A stretch of DNA of 64,000 bases, from assembly GCA_013400975.1 (NCBI GenBank), contig WBMZ01012197.1:1-64000 (forward strand). Direction: 5' to 3'. Source of the stretch: Atrichornis clamosus (Eukaryota; Chordata; Aves; Passeriformes; Menuridae). Position 1 is the stretch's first letter. Every line of letters starts with the position of its first letter. Shown one piece after another: positions 11,901 through 23,348 of this stretch. Position numbers and translations under genes: made by a program. The notes beneath the pieces are model-generated. The model saw only the letters and a program-made list of their open reading frames with translations, was not told the DNA's origin and ran no database searches.

Positions 11901-14900
11901 CAAAAGATTAATGAAGAAGCCTCTAAAGAACAGCAACCTGACAGTGAATCTGCATTCACTCTCCATTTTGGAATGCCAGTGTCCTGCTTTCATTAAAGAA
12001 TTTATAGAAGACCTCCTTTAGGGACTTCACCCAGGAAAGAAAAGCTCTTCCTGAAGCAAGTTTGAAAGCACAACAGACACTTCAATGGTCCCGAGACAGC
12101 CCAAACCAAATACCCCATCCCCATGTACATAAGCCCAGTAGTATTCTCCAGCCACAAACACAGTGTATGCCCAGAAGGACAGGCCAGCACACACCTGAGC
12201 TGGCTCATGAGTTCAGGCTTGTCTCTCCTTGCTCATGGAATAGTTTACACTAAATCATATGGCCTAGCTGACTGGCTTGGCATGGAACGAGCCTAAGAAT
12301 GCTTAGTGCCCAAGCATGGCCCAAGCTCTTCATCTCTGAATTGCATTATCCCTACCGTAAAGTTCAAAAATGATCTGCAAGCCATACAGAGAGGATCCTT
12401 ACTCTGGTATAAAGTAGCAAAGAAAAAACCCTTAAGATCCTTGGGCCCCACCAGCTTCAAGCTCATACACTCTTGTGATACTCAAGCAAACCAGGCCTGA
12501 AGTGTAAGAACCAGAGTAAAGGCCTAACAGGAGGAAAGAGAGAAAGGCTGTGTGACTTTTTCCCTAACTGTTGTGTTTCTGGTCTGTGTTGACAGAGAAC
12601 GTGTACAAACAGAACATTGAGCAGCTGGATAAGGTCAGGACAGAGTGGGAACAGGAACATATCAAAACCTGCGAGGTAAACATTGACTTTTGCATTGATG
12701 TTTGCACGCTCTTTATTTCATCCAACTTGAAGATTTCAGTCTAAGACCTGAAATGTCATCCCAAGGGTTTTGATGTTTGCCTTGTGTGGCGTCTCAGTAA
12801 ATGTCTTTGCAAAATTACTGCAAAAACTAGAGCTGATTTAGACATGGCTGGTACTGTCTCACTGACACTTTCCTTGCTTGGTCAGCAAATCTACGTAAAA
12901 AGAAAGGAGGGGCATAAGTGCAGAGGTGGGAGAGGTGGAGCAAGATATGAACTGGTACATACCCCAGTCACTCAGAATCTTTCTTTTTCATAGCACTTTA
13001 AATTCACCTGCAAAAATATTTGTCCTCTGACATGCCGTAGTCTTTCAATTGAAAGGGGGTGGTGGTAGAAAAGTCTCTATTTCCATTTTGCTGAGGATGG
13101 ACAAGGAGATTTGCACTTGGCTAGTAAGTTTTGCACAACAATTTACAGGAACTGGTTGGCATCCAAATCAGCCACACATTTGATCACAGTCATCCTTCAA
13201 GTACATTTGCCCATCTGCTGAAGTCTAATTTTGCTATATTTACTTGTTTCAGGCTTTATTTCCACATAAAATAAAATGCCATGAGCATAGCTTTCCAGTT
13301 CTCTGCTTCCTCTGAAATATTCCCTATCTGGGAGGACTGGAAAGTCCCACAACTGGCAGAGACATTTCCACAGAAAGTATGCCAAACCTCAGTTTTTCAA
13401 AGATGCATATTTTCTCCCTTCTTAAAAAGCCAGCAAACAAGTGAAGCATTCCACAATCTCACACTCTTTTTTGTCCCACATGGCTAAATCCTGAGTAGCC
13501 CACAGAGTTTGTGGCCTGCCCACTGCTTAATCCAAACAATCATTCATAAAGGAAGGGCATCTTTAATGCCTTCTTTTAAAAGTGCTTGTAGAGAGAAGAA
13601 CTGATACTTTTTGGGGGGTTTTGAGGCATTTAAAACTGGTAACTAATATAAAAAGCAGCTCAAAATCCCAAACTTCTGGCTGCATAGTGGGCAATCTGGA
13701 AGTGCTGGGATTGCTTAGGTCCCTGAATGCTGGGTGTCCATAGCATGAAAATGCTGGCTGGCAAGTGGCAGCACTGGGATGACCTTTGTCACAGGGGCTG
13801 TGCCACACTGTCACGAGATGCCCAGGTTCTCCAGCAGCACAAAGCATGTGTCAAACACAACACTTTGCTGGGTGTTGACAAGTCACTACACCTCCCTCTT
13901 GGATTAACTGCATTTCCTGACACGGCACCATTTACCTGGAACATTCCTGGTTGGCTCTGGTGCTATTTTAGCAGTCTTGAGGGCCACAGGCTTCCTGTTC
14001 AGAAGGGGTATGGAAATACTCATTCTCCACCCTGCAGGTTCTCTTTAAAAGCTTTTGCTCTCAGAAACTTGTCCCCATGACAGCTTGCTCCCTTGATTCT
14101 TTTTTCTGCTTTTTTTTAGTTGGTAAGTTATTAGATGGCAGGCAGCATACCCAACTGAGTGTTCTGCTGAATGCTGTATACATTTGTGGTGTTATGGACA
14201 TAATTACTAGCAAATGGAGATGGAAACAGATGGCTGGAAGCATCTGAGCTTTTCACACCTCATAGAAAACCAAAAGCTGATGTTCTACTTAAAGCAGTAC
14301 AACCTAGAGATCAGGGTGGTTTGGTTTGGGTTTTTTCAAGTTTTTAAATAAAAATTATCTGCCTCTTCCCCCAAATCAGTTCACACTTCTCTCTCTTCCC
14401 CCTTCATTCTTCCTAAGCGGTGCAGCAACATGAGGAAATCAGATAGATGAAGGGAGTAAACTCTGAAGAAAGAAAAATGCCTTCTTTTTACCACAAAAAT
14501 AACGTTAGAAATGCAGAGTCAACTCCAGAGAGCCTCAAATACTTTCAAAAGTGAAAAGTTTAGAAAGACATTTTAGATGGCAGAGGTGGATAGTTTTGGC
14601 TCTACCTCTAACATAAATACAACCCTTTCATGCCAGTACTCTACTGATCTGTTAAACATCAAGATTTCAGTGTGATGGGCAGACAGGACTCTGAAACCCT
14701 TGACAGTAGAGGTAGCAGTCAAATCCAGATCTGGATTCCTCTCCCCTGCTTTGCTTTTGTCTATAAAACATAACTTTAATTTGGTGCATCAATTAGAAGG
14801 AATTTTTGATCATGAACAGTAGATGTAGTTTCTCCAGTAACTGAGAAAACATCCTTTCCAATGGGTCCTTCAGAGTGGGTTTGCAGCCCCAGCCCTGTCA

Positions 14901-17900
14901 CAGCCTGCAGTACAAACAACTCAATGCCACGAGGCCACGTCACTTCTCCTCTTCTGCTTTAGGTGTTCCAGCTGCAGGAGTGCGACCGCATCACGATCCT
15001 GCGGAACTCGCTGTGGGTGCACTGCAACCAGCTCTCCCTGCAGTGCGTGAAGGATGATGAGGTACGGCCTGCCCTGCCCTCCTCTGCAGTGCTGTCCCCA
15101 GGGGAGCATTCTCACCCTTGTTCTCTCTAGATGTAAACCAGATACGTGTCTGGGTGTGGACAGTCTGTGTCACACTGGCTCACACTCACGTGTCTCCTCC
15201 TTGGTTTGCTGGGCAATGCTTCCAGCTGCCAAACACTCAGTTGAGTATATTTGGGCTCTGACACAATTTCAAAAAAGGTGTCCAGTCTCAAAATGGGAAG
15301 ACATAAAGAATACACTAAGATTTGACTTTGAATGGTTGTTTCCTGCTATTAATTTTTTTATTGCATTGAAAAGTCCTGGACTGCCTTTGTCCTCCTCTCT
15401 TTAAAGAATATGCAGAGCACAAACAAACAGGGTGTGTTTACAAGAATATTTGTATGGGGGAACAGGCCAAAGATCATCCAGGTCAGACAGGTACCAAGTA
15501 TAAAGTGTCTCTTAAGGGGAAAATTACTACAAGAGCATTAATTGTTAATTCAATGTGAAATGTTAAAAGTTAAATTAAACTCTTGGATTCTGTTTTGTAG
15601 CTGTATGAAGAGGTTCGGGTCAGCTTGGAGAACTGTGTTGTAGAGGCAGACATAGACTACTTCATTAAGACAAAAATGACAGGAACACAACCTCCAGGTA
15701 ATTATTCCTATTCATCTTGTCAGATGAGTCACCCACTAGGCTGAGACTGGAGTTTGCAGTACACGTCCCTTGGAGGTGCAACCAGCTGGAGGAGTTTCTG
15801 CTCCAACTATTCATTCCCACCTGCCATGGCTCACTTCCCCCTCACTGTGCTGCCATTGCTGCCTGTGCCGCAGTACAAGTGGGATAGTGGAATGATCCAG
15901 GTTAAAAATAACCCTCCAAAGAAGAAAAAAAGTTGTTTTGGCTCTGCAACCAGGCTCATTTCACAGTACAGCTGAACTGACACCACTAAGGAGGTGGCAA
16001 ATTGCCTTGCAGAGATGGCAACTTCAGCTTCCTGCAGTGGTGACAAGTCAGAGCCAACTTATCACATAACTGCACCCTGGTGTCCCTTGACAGAGGTGCT
16101 GCCTCTTCATTTGTAGCACAGAGAAGACCCAACTCTATTCTGTTCCACATGCCCAATGGGGAATATACAAATATTGTCCTCTCAGAAAGTTGTTGCGTAA
16201 TGTTCTGGGGGAAATTCTGAATGAAACTGGCTGTGCCCCATCATGCAGAAGTGCTGTAAGGGTCACAAACTCTGCCCATTCAAGCCAAAGCAACCTTTTC
16301 CTTAACTTCAATGATCAAAACCTCTGGGCTGAAATGAAAACGGACACAGCAAGAGGCAGAAGCAGCTGTACAATGAGAACACACTGCTCCAGGGTAGGAG
16401 TTCCCCAAACACTCTGCAGGAAAGGAGGCTGTCTAATGTATCACACGGCCCCACACAAACCACACCCGAGTACTTCAACAGGCAGTACAAGATCCCTACA
16501 CGCTGCTTCCACCTCTGGGAAGCTGCTGCAGCAAACAAAGACTTAGCTGAGGACATGGATCTATGCTGAAAAGATCTCTTCCTCCATTTTTTCAATCTGT
16601 GCACAGACATTTTCTCACTTCCACTCTCTGCTCTTAACACCACACTGCTACCTCAAGAGAAAATCCCCTCAGCCGTCCATAGAGCTTGCTTACTTCCATT
16701 CAGAGTGGGGAATAAGCTGTACAGGCACAAGAAAATCTTATCGTAATAAAACCCTTCCTTGCTAGGAGTTGTACAGGTACAAAATCAGTATGAAGGCCCC
16801 ATCCCAAGGGATAATTATCTTGCACAAGAAAAACCTACACCTCTTTGATTTCACTGCAGAGCTCAAAGCTGGCAGTAATGACATCCCAGGACTTTCTTCA
16901 GCAGAGCTGGGTGCTACCACTAAGTCAGCACTGAGCTATCTGAGGCCTGCTTTTCATTCAGCCTTTCTGTCACTACACTTAAAATGATTCAAAATTGGGA
17001 TTTGTGGAGTTTTTTTAAACTAATATATTGATACTAGTGCACTGGATGCCATTTTGCTGCTATAGTTTATTCTTCTTCACATAGGGGATTTAAATTCAAT
17101 GATACAGGAGCACTTGCCCGGGAAGAATTACATTTTCAGTGGCAGAAGGAAGAACTGTGCCTTGCAACTGTGAAACAACTTCTGTATACTAAGAAATTTG
17201 TAATTCTCAGCTAGTTTTTTTGGGTTTTTTCCTATGTGAGATTTGTCATTCTCCAGTCACCTAGGCAATTTCTGCAAACAGCTCTTGGCTATGTCAGGAG
17301 TCGTTTCTAATAAGAAATAGGTGGAAAAAACCCTTGAGAGCTTTATGAAAGGCAAAGAAAAACCTGTCTTGCTTTTTTGTTTTTATTTTTGCCACCTTCT
17401 AGAAGGTGACATGTTCTGGAAGCAATATCCTAGTATCTCCACAGCTCTGGCTAATGAGTTTGCACTGTAGCACATGGTGAGCTGTTGATCTGTGCTGTTA
17501 TTTGCAAAATGCAGGAGGAAACCCACGTGTCATTTTGCATTGTGTGGCAGAAGACCTTCATCCTGACCAAACCTTCCTAATGCTCACGCTTACTCTCCCT
17601 TCTTCTACCTAATCTTACAATGCCCTATAGACTAGAAACTGCACCAAGGTGGCAATCCAGAAGGGAACAGAAGACCCTTAAATTGGTCAGAAAACTCCCT
17701 AATTACTGTGAGTCTTATTTTTAGGGATTCTTCACATGCACTAGCAGTATGTGCCTGCTCTGCTTATTATCTTGGCTGATCCAGTGTGAGAATGTCAACA
17801 CAACCTTTAGCCCAAGTCCAATGTCTTTCTTAACTTGCTGGTATCAGGTCTGAGATAATACAGTATCAGACTTCACTCATGTTTGCTTGGTTTTAACACT

Positions 17901-20900
17901 GAGCAGGCAGAAAGGGTGTGTGGCCATCAGCTATAAGCAACTACACTGGGAGCTCTGAGATGGCAAATAAATAAATCCATCTGTAACTATTTCATCTGTA
18001 AAGTTAGACTTGGACATGGGCTCAACTTCACCCTTAACGACACCATAGGGGAGAGTAAAGGAACTGTAACACAAATGTGTTTGAGAGAACAAACCCCAAA
18101 TAGCTCTGGGTAAACAGCAAATAAACTCTCAGGAGGCAGATAGGGTAGATAGGAGAGGTGGGAAACACACAAGCACACACCAGGAAATTGCTCGTTATTG
18201 CTGATGGCAATAACATCCAGACATCTCCCCAGCTCTGACAAAAATTCCTGACTGGATACATTGAGAAAAAAAGAAACAAAACACTCTGCAGCCTATTCTA
18301 TCATGAACACGGTCAGAGGCTCACAATGACCACACTCTGCTCCCTTAAATCCTGAGCTTTGAGGCAATAGAAGAGCGAGCCATGGAGGAAACTGCCTTCC
18401 TCATTAGGGTAGCCACAGCTCTTAGAATGGTGCTTCAGGCCCCTGGCTGTACCCGGCTCAGGTCAAGTGTGCCTTTCCACCAGAGTCATGGCTGCTTACG
18501 GTCACTGGAATGGCTTTTGTCAAGCCCCGGGGTCCCCGTGAGCTGCTCCAGCCACATTCCTGGTGAGGGCACAGGTGCTGCACTGCAGTTTGCTCCAGCA
18601 GTCCCAGGTCACATTCTGGCAGGCAGAAAACAGTTTTTCCTGTTTGAACATCTCATTTTTACTGCCTGTTGCAGATGCAATAGGGTATGAGAACTACTAC
18701 AGCAGAGAGCCCAACAGGCGCAACAGCAGCCCCACTCAGTCGTGTGGGATGATGAAGAGGTGAGTGGCAAACTTCACTTCCCAGGACCGGTATTTCTCCA
18801 TATGAACAGTAATGTATAATGACAGAAAACAGGACCTGGGAAGTTATTACTCCCTTCATAGTAGCAAGAGAAAACTACGTATCAGCAAATGTAACCTGAC
18901 AGAAGCACTAAACCTGTTAAAACCGGAGTCAGAGTAATTTCACCGTGGCCTAGTGGGAAGAGTGACAGGGGAGGAGCTCATCACACAATTAGTCTGCCAG
19001 CAATAGATAGCAGCCACTTGTTTCCTCTTTCCTGGGCAGTCCGGGCACATAGCAACAAAACCAGTTTGTTCCCGGCAGGGCAAAGGTGAATCTGGCCAGG
19101 AGCAAAGGCTGGGAGAGCTGTCCTGTGGGGCAATTCCTCCTGGCTCACTGCACCACTCAGCTGAACAGAACAAAGAGCTGCTCCCTCTATCCGGATCGAA
19201 GGGAAAAAATATGGGGTGGAATAACTGTGATGGTTAGGGAGGCAATTTTTCTTATTCTGATCCATTTCTGCTGGAAAATGTTGGAACATGGATGCAGTTG
19301 TATCAGCAGAAGAGCATGGTAGCTCTGTTGGTTTAAATATTTTATACTAAAATGGCTAATTCACAGTGGGGAGGGCATCATAGTTAAAGCAGAAGAGATT
19401 TCTATTTTGACAAGCCTTATGACATGGCAAAGACAGGAAGCAGGATGTGATCTCCCATGTGAAATGTGGTCCAGGCTTGCCAGTGAGCTGATCAGGGTTA
19501 TACACAATACTTTGTTTTTCAGCTGGAAACTGGATCTTCTGTAATAATGAATTCAGTGCTGCATCCTGTGCAGTTACATAAGACAATTGTACTGCCATTC
19601 AGAACACAACTGTGCTCAGCATGGGCAAGGAGCCTAGAGACTCACTCTGAGTTTTTCAAGAACTGTTGAGATGGGATATCCATTTTCCAGTAATAATTGA
19701 ACGCTCACTAGCTGAAAAATCAGACCCTTTAAATATGCCTTAAGCATGCAATGCTATTTCTATCTCTGCTTGAGAATCCTAACCCATTTTCTCACTTTAC
19801 TTAGTCTTCAGTACCCAGCTGTGATATAGGAAATAACTAGGGATAGATTAAAATAAAAATTCACTTAAACTCACAGTTTTTAGAAAGGCTTGTTACAAAA
19901 GCTGTGTATTTTAAATTGTATTGTGTTTTCCTTAAACACAAAGAGATGTTAATCTCTTATAAGAAATGGATAATTCTCATCATACTAATATTGTGAAATA
20001 ATTGGAGTTTCACACCATGAGCCTTTGGATCCACAACAAAATATTATCTGCTGCATTTTATGCACAATTTAGTGATGGTTGATGTTCTGCTGCATTTTTA
20101 AAAATACATTTTTAATGAAAGATAAATATATCTACAGCAGAAATGAAAATAGAAGGCCATGGGAAAAGGTGACATCTACTCAGTGTGAAGCAGATGGAGG
20201 GAAGGCTGAGTCAGAGAGCTGAGATGAAGGAATGCTCATACCCAGGCCTGTTCACTCATTTTGTCTTTGGCTTCTCTTGGTTCTGCAGATTCTCTGGACT
20301 ACTGCATGGGAGCAGCAAAAACAACACAGAAACTGTCACTCCTTCAGCCCCTCCTCTGGGTATGCCTCTGCAGGAAATCAGTTTACCAGATGTGTTTGGT
20401 TGAGATCACCTTGCTAAACCAGGCTTTGACATGGAGCAGAAATGTACAGCAGATATTAACATGTTGGCAGGCAAGAGTAGTCTGGAAATGAATTTTGCTT
20501 GGATGTGTATTAAACAAATTTCCCAGTTCGAAGTGCCAAATAATCCACAGACTCTTCAAAACCTCCATGTGTGCAGGGGGGACTGTACATTCAGAGCAGC
20601 AGTCTGACTTAGATATTGGTTTTCTCCTCACGTAGAATACACTACCTCTAAAGAGCCCAAGCGAATACATAAAGTTTTTAACAGACCAGGTTCTGCCTTA
20701 CGAATGCAAATAGCCGTCTCATCTCTCAGTTACACTGTTGTCTTGTAATCCTTGCAACTAGGAATTTATCAGATGATATTTAAAGCACAGTATTTTGACT
20801 ATGTAGAAAGAAACAGCTTATGACATTTTTATTGGTTTGATAGTAAACAAAAGCGTTTTAGCTGTGGTTTTTACCAAAAGAAAAGTTGTTTTAAAACAGC

Positions 20901-23348
20901 TTTAAAATCAGCTTTAAATTTAAAACTGCCTGTTTCAGGCCTGCCTGCTTGGGCACCCAGAAACAAAGCCCAGACTAACTTTCTGCATTTGGTGCTCAGC
21001 AGGGGAAGCTCCCAGACAGATGCTGGGAAAGAATGAGAGGTTTCCCTAATCACAACAAGCTGGATTAAAACAAAACATCTGCAAAAAAAAGTTATGTCCA
21101 TGACAAATAGCTATTTGAGAACTATATAAACCACTGGAAAACATCTGGTGACCTATTGGCACAGTATTTCCCCTTTTTCTCAAGGGAAAAAGAAAAGTCC
21201 TATGTGAGTCACTGAACTGCTAGAATTTTATACTCCCAGTAGCAACCTTTTAAAACTATTTTAATCACAGCATTTCCCTCCTTGGACCACTTGGATTGTG
21301 TTTTACCAGGGTAAACATTTGTCCCAACCTGGATGAGGCTAAAGCCAGTTTCTGACCTCCCACAGAGTTCAATGGCTGCATTGTCATCCAATCAATGGGG
21401 GACAGTTTTTGTGCAAGACTTTACCTACAGTTCACAGCAGCTTTTCTATACATGTACATCTCCAGGCAGAGAGAGAACAGAAACCCTTGTATTTGTGAAC
21501 TCTTGCATATGATCCCACGCATTTATAAGCAACCGAACTCATTGTTTCTGTGGTGGGTATTTCTTCCTTATTTTCTTCCCCTCTAGCAGAGAGAACAGAC
21601 GGAGTCTATGCGTCCATTTTTGTAAATGAAGAAGCTGGGATCACATCATCACAGGACTACAGAGTACTTTATGACTACACAGCCCAGGTATAAAAAAGGC
21701 TGCAAAATAAATACTTCATAGAGTCAGATCTAAAAGAAATGATGCTGATTCAAACATCTTGAAAGTGTTCTGTGAAGGAGATGTTACTGTCATTTTACAG
21801 GCAGGGACACAATTTGTCCTGCTCCAGTTTGGCACACTGGCTCTCCATGCTGGAGAGGACTGTATCCCATAAAGGACATTCTTTTCCTATACTTCCATGT
21901 TGCAAGTTGCAGAATCACAGCGGTCCATCTGTCATGAGATTGTTACAGCCTGCACCCTTACCTGGGATATTGAACTCTCCCTGACTCCAGTCCCAGCTGG
22001 CAGAGTACCATTAGTAAAATGTTGTGAATGGACCTGTTATAAATATTTGCTAATTAAGATGGACTCCAGAACCTGAACTCCAACCCCAGCTGCTTCACAT
22101 GTCAGTTTAAAGTTCCTTTTATTAGCTTTAGGTCAGCAGAAGGATCAGCATCCAGGAGGTCTTAAGTCTTAGTGCAGAGAGAGCCTCACACCAAGGGACC
22201 TGCCACCAACAGCCAATGTTGAAGAAATGAGAGTGACAAAATAGATAGCCAGATAAATAATGAAAACAGAGAAAAGGCTCAAAAGGACTTCCCCTTAGGT
22301 ACAGCAGTATTCCAACACTTTTTATTAGATGTTGGGGTTTTTTTGCTTTGTTTTAAACACTCTTTTATTATTTACCTGAAATTTCATGCAAGCACAGCTG
22401 AAAAGTGCCTCACTGTTAATGACAGTTCCCCTAAGGAGACTACTGGATCATTTTATTACTCCAGGAGTTGCCTTAAATCTATGAAATACATGGATTTTCC
22501 CTGCTGAGAAAAGAGCCTGTTACTACCTTTAGTATATTGTACATTGAGGCCTCTCATTTTTTGAGTCCATTCTTACCTACTCAGGTACATTAAATTTAGT
22601 TTTAGCTGACACAAACATCTCTGGAAGCCTCTCTTACCCTGTTTTCTATTTACTACACTGTGGGCAGCAAAGTGGTTTCCTATGGAAAATAGGGCAGCAC
22701 CACTGAACCCTGACAGCTGCCTGGGAGCTCAGGGACAGCTCACTTGCAACTGCTGCACTTGTCTGGGGGTGAAAGGCACCGCTGTCCCTCCACTGGTCAC
22801 TGCTGTTCCCTGCTGAAAGAACGGAGAGACCTATTTCAGGCACGGATTAGCAGAGACATTGTTATCTCCCTTGGGAATTAAGCTGTGCTGTTTTATTTAG
22901 CAACACCTGCAAACTATGCAGGTCATAGTTAGCTGGTGTAGGACAGTTGTATTTAACCCTTTCTAGACTTCCCCAATGATAAAACCATCAAGTTGCACAG
23001 GAGGAGACACCGTGAAGGCCAGGGAAAGTTGAAGATCTTAAGGAAATAGCCAAAATGCTTAATCCCTCATGGTCTGGTACTTCAGACTCATTCCAACCAG
23101 GAGGACACTAGCAGACTGTTGATGAAGGGCAGGATTAAAACCTCCCTACCAGATACATGCTTGGGCCCTCCTCTGCTCTCAGGTTGACCACATTTCTTTT
23201 CCCTCTCTCCTTTCAGAACATGGATGAACTGGACATCAGTGAAGGAGACATTGTAGTTGTCATTGCAGAAAACGAGGATGGCTGGTGGACAGCAGAAAGG
23301 AATGGGCAGCGAGGCTTCGTGCCAGGGTCTTATCTTGAAAAGCTTTAG
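5882..23348 (+). CDS. PSTPIP1: PSTPIP1, F-BAR and SH3 adaptor protein (3' part, exons 4-15)
   Basis: Twelve exons join as 5882-5916, 6874-6980, 8836-8898, 9965-10063, 11726-11771, 12596-12675, 14963-15061, 15601-15697, 18675-18759, 20289-20359, 21590-21687 and 23217-23348. All have AG/GT borders and the phases agree throughout, giving 336 full codons and a TAG stop. The protein matches PSTPIP1: the second half of the F-BAR coiled coil, a short Ser/Pro linker with the tyrosine motif GVY, and a C-terminal SH3 domain (VLYDY, DGWW, PGSYL). In mammals this protein binds PTP-PEST phosphatases, WASP, CD2 and pyrin and acts at the cortical actin cytoskeleton of haematopoietic cells. If the unseen N-terminus matches human (71 residues), the whole protein would be about 407 residues against 416 in human, the deficit lying in the linker. 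The start codon and exons 1-3 are outside the window. Identity is assigned from remembered family sequence, with high confidence. Confidence 0.96.
6874..6980 (+). CDS. PSTPIP1: PSTPIP1 exon 5 (F-BAR)
   Basis: A 107-base exon after gctttag and before gtgagg, human-equivalent residues 83-118. It contains [12 protein letters not shown] and [13 protein letters not shown], a highly charged helical part of the F-BAR domain that is almost identical to human. It ends in phase 0. Confidence 0.95.
8836..8898 (+). CDS. PSTPIP1: PSTPIP1 exon 6 (F-BAR)
   Basis: A 63-base exon of 21 codons after cttacag and before gtaagc, residues 119-139. It begins [12 protein letters not shown] and ends YKKTME. It is a continuous helix segment of the F-BAR coiled coil with phase 0 at both ends. 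Confidence 0.95.
9965..10063 (+). CDS. PSTPIP1: PSTPIP1 exon 7 (F-BAR)
   Basis: A 99-base exon of 33 codons after catccag and before gtacct, residues 140-172. It contains [20 protein letters not shown], matching the human motif for this helix. Phase 0 at both ends. Confidence 0.95.
11726..11771 (+). CDS. PSTPIP1: PSTPIP1 exon 8 (F-BAR)
   Basis: A 46-base exon after tttcag, encoding [15 protein letters not shown] plus the first base of a Glu codon. The donor (gtgatg) is weaker than the others in this gene, but the phase and the match to human SQNKARQCKDSATEA leave little doubt. Confidence 0.92.
12596..12675 (+). CDS. PSTPIP1: PSTPIP1 exon 9 (F-BAR)
   Basis: An 80-base exon after ttgacag and before gtaaac. 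It completes the Glu split with exon 8 and encodes [20 protein letters not shown] and onward to TCE, residues 189-214 by human numbering. It continues the F-BAR helix. Confidence 0.95.
14963..15061 (+). CDS. PSTPIP1: PSTPIP1 exon 10 (F-BAR, PTP-PEST contact)
   Basis: A 99-base exon of 33 codons after gctttag and before gtacgg, residues 215-247. It encodes [19 protein letters not shown] and ends KDDE. The Trp at 15014-15016 corresponds to human Trp232, which is needed for binding the PTP-PEST family. The residue two places before it is Ser (TCG, 15008-15010), where human has Ala230, the site of the PAPA-syndrome mutation A230T. Confidence 0.95.
15601..15697 (+). CDS. PSTPIP1: PSTPIP1 exon 11 (end of F-BAR)
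   Basis: A 97-base exon after ttttgtag and before gtaatt. It opens [12 protein letters not shown], and the first Glu (15607-15609) corresponds to human Glu250, the site of PAPA-type changes; it is unchanged here. The exon ends in TGTQPP, the start of the linker, and splits a codon with exon 12. Confidence 0.95.
17393..17421. promoter_or_regulatory. palindrome with HSE-like motifs
   Basis: CACCTTCTAGAAGGTG at 17393-17408 is a perfect 16-base inverted repeat whose core TTCTAGAA has the form of two facing HSF1 pentamers. A second such core, TTCTGGAA, lies at 17414-17421. The two are not on the same 5-base register, so trimer binding across both is doubtful. Confidence 0.25.
18675..18759 (+). 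CDS. PSTPIP1: PSTPIP1 exon 12 (linker)
   Basis: An 85-base exon after gttgcag and before gtgagt. It encodes YENYYSREP, a Ser/Asn/Arg-rich stretch and SCGMMKR, matching human YQNYYDREV and SCGMIKR. The middle part is diverged, as expected for a flexible linker. Confidence 0.92.
20289..20359 (+). CDS. PSTPIP1: PSTPIP1 exon 13 (linker)
   Basis: A 71-base exon after ttctgcag and before gtatgc. It encodes [18 protein letters not shown] and then a Pro/Ala stretch; the FSGLLHG core is identical to human. The Thr/Ser/Pro-rich segment is shorter than in human and explains much of the predicted length difference. Confidence 0.92.
21590..21687 (+). CDS. PSTPIP1: PSTPIP1 exon 14 (tyrosine motif, SH3 start)
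   Basis: A 98-base exon before gtataa. It contains [12 protein letters not shown]; the Tyr at 21607-21609 corresponds to the phosphorylated Tyr of mammalian PSTPIP1 (Tyr345 in human). It then enters the SH3 domain with [10 protein letters not shown]. The acceptor reads tagcag, a NAGNAG tandem site, so the exon could also start at 21587 and add one Ala codon. Confidence 0.94.
23217..23348 (+). CDS. PSTPIP1: PSTPIP1 exon 15 (SH3 and stop)
   Basis: The terminal coding exon after tttcag, with 43 codons and a TAG stop at 23346-23348. It carries the acidic RT-loop region ([10 protein letters not shown]), the conserved double Trp (DGWW) and the closing [11 protein letters not shown]. This completes an intact SH3 domain, nearly identical to human. 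Confidence 0.97.
   Translation, partial: NMDELDISEGDIVVVIAENEDGWWTAERNGQRGFVPGSYLEKL

Larger units (their letters stand above)
5917..14962 (+). other. PSTPIP1: PSTPIP1 introns 4-9
   Basis: Non-coding sequence between exons 4 and 10, at 5917-6873, 6981-8835, 8899-9964, 10064-11725, 11772-12595 and 12676-14962. Each ends in a recognisable polypyrimidine tract and AG. I saw only short simple-sequence runs and no further exon, RNA gene or clear transposon. Confidence 0.75.
15062..23216 (+). other. PSTPIP1: PSTPIP1 introns 10-14
   Basis: Non-coding sequence at 15062-15600, 15698-18674, 18760-20288, 20360-21589 and 21688-23216. Intron 11 (15698-18674) contains a 16-base perfect palindrome with two heat-shock-element-like motifs at 17393-17421. 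Nothing else stood out. Confidence 0.75.
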
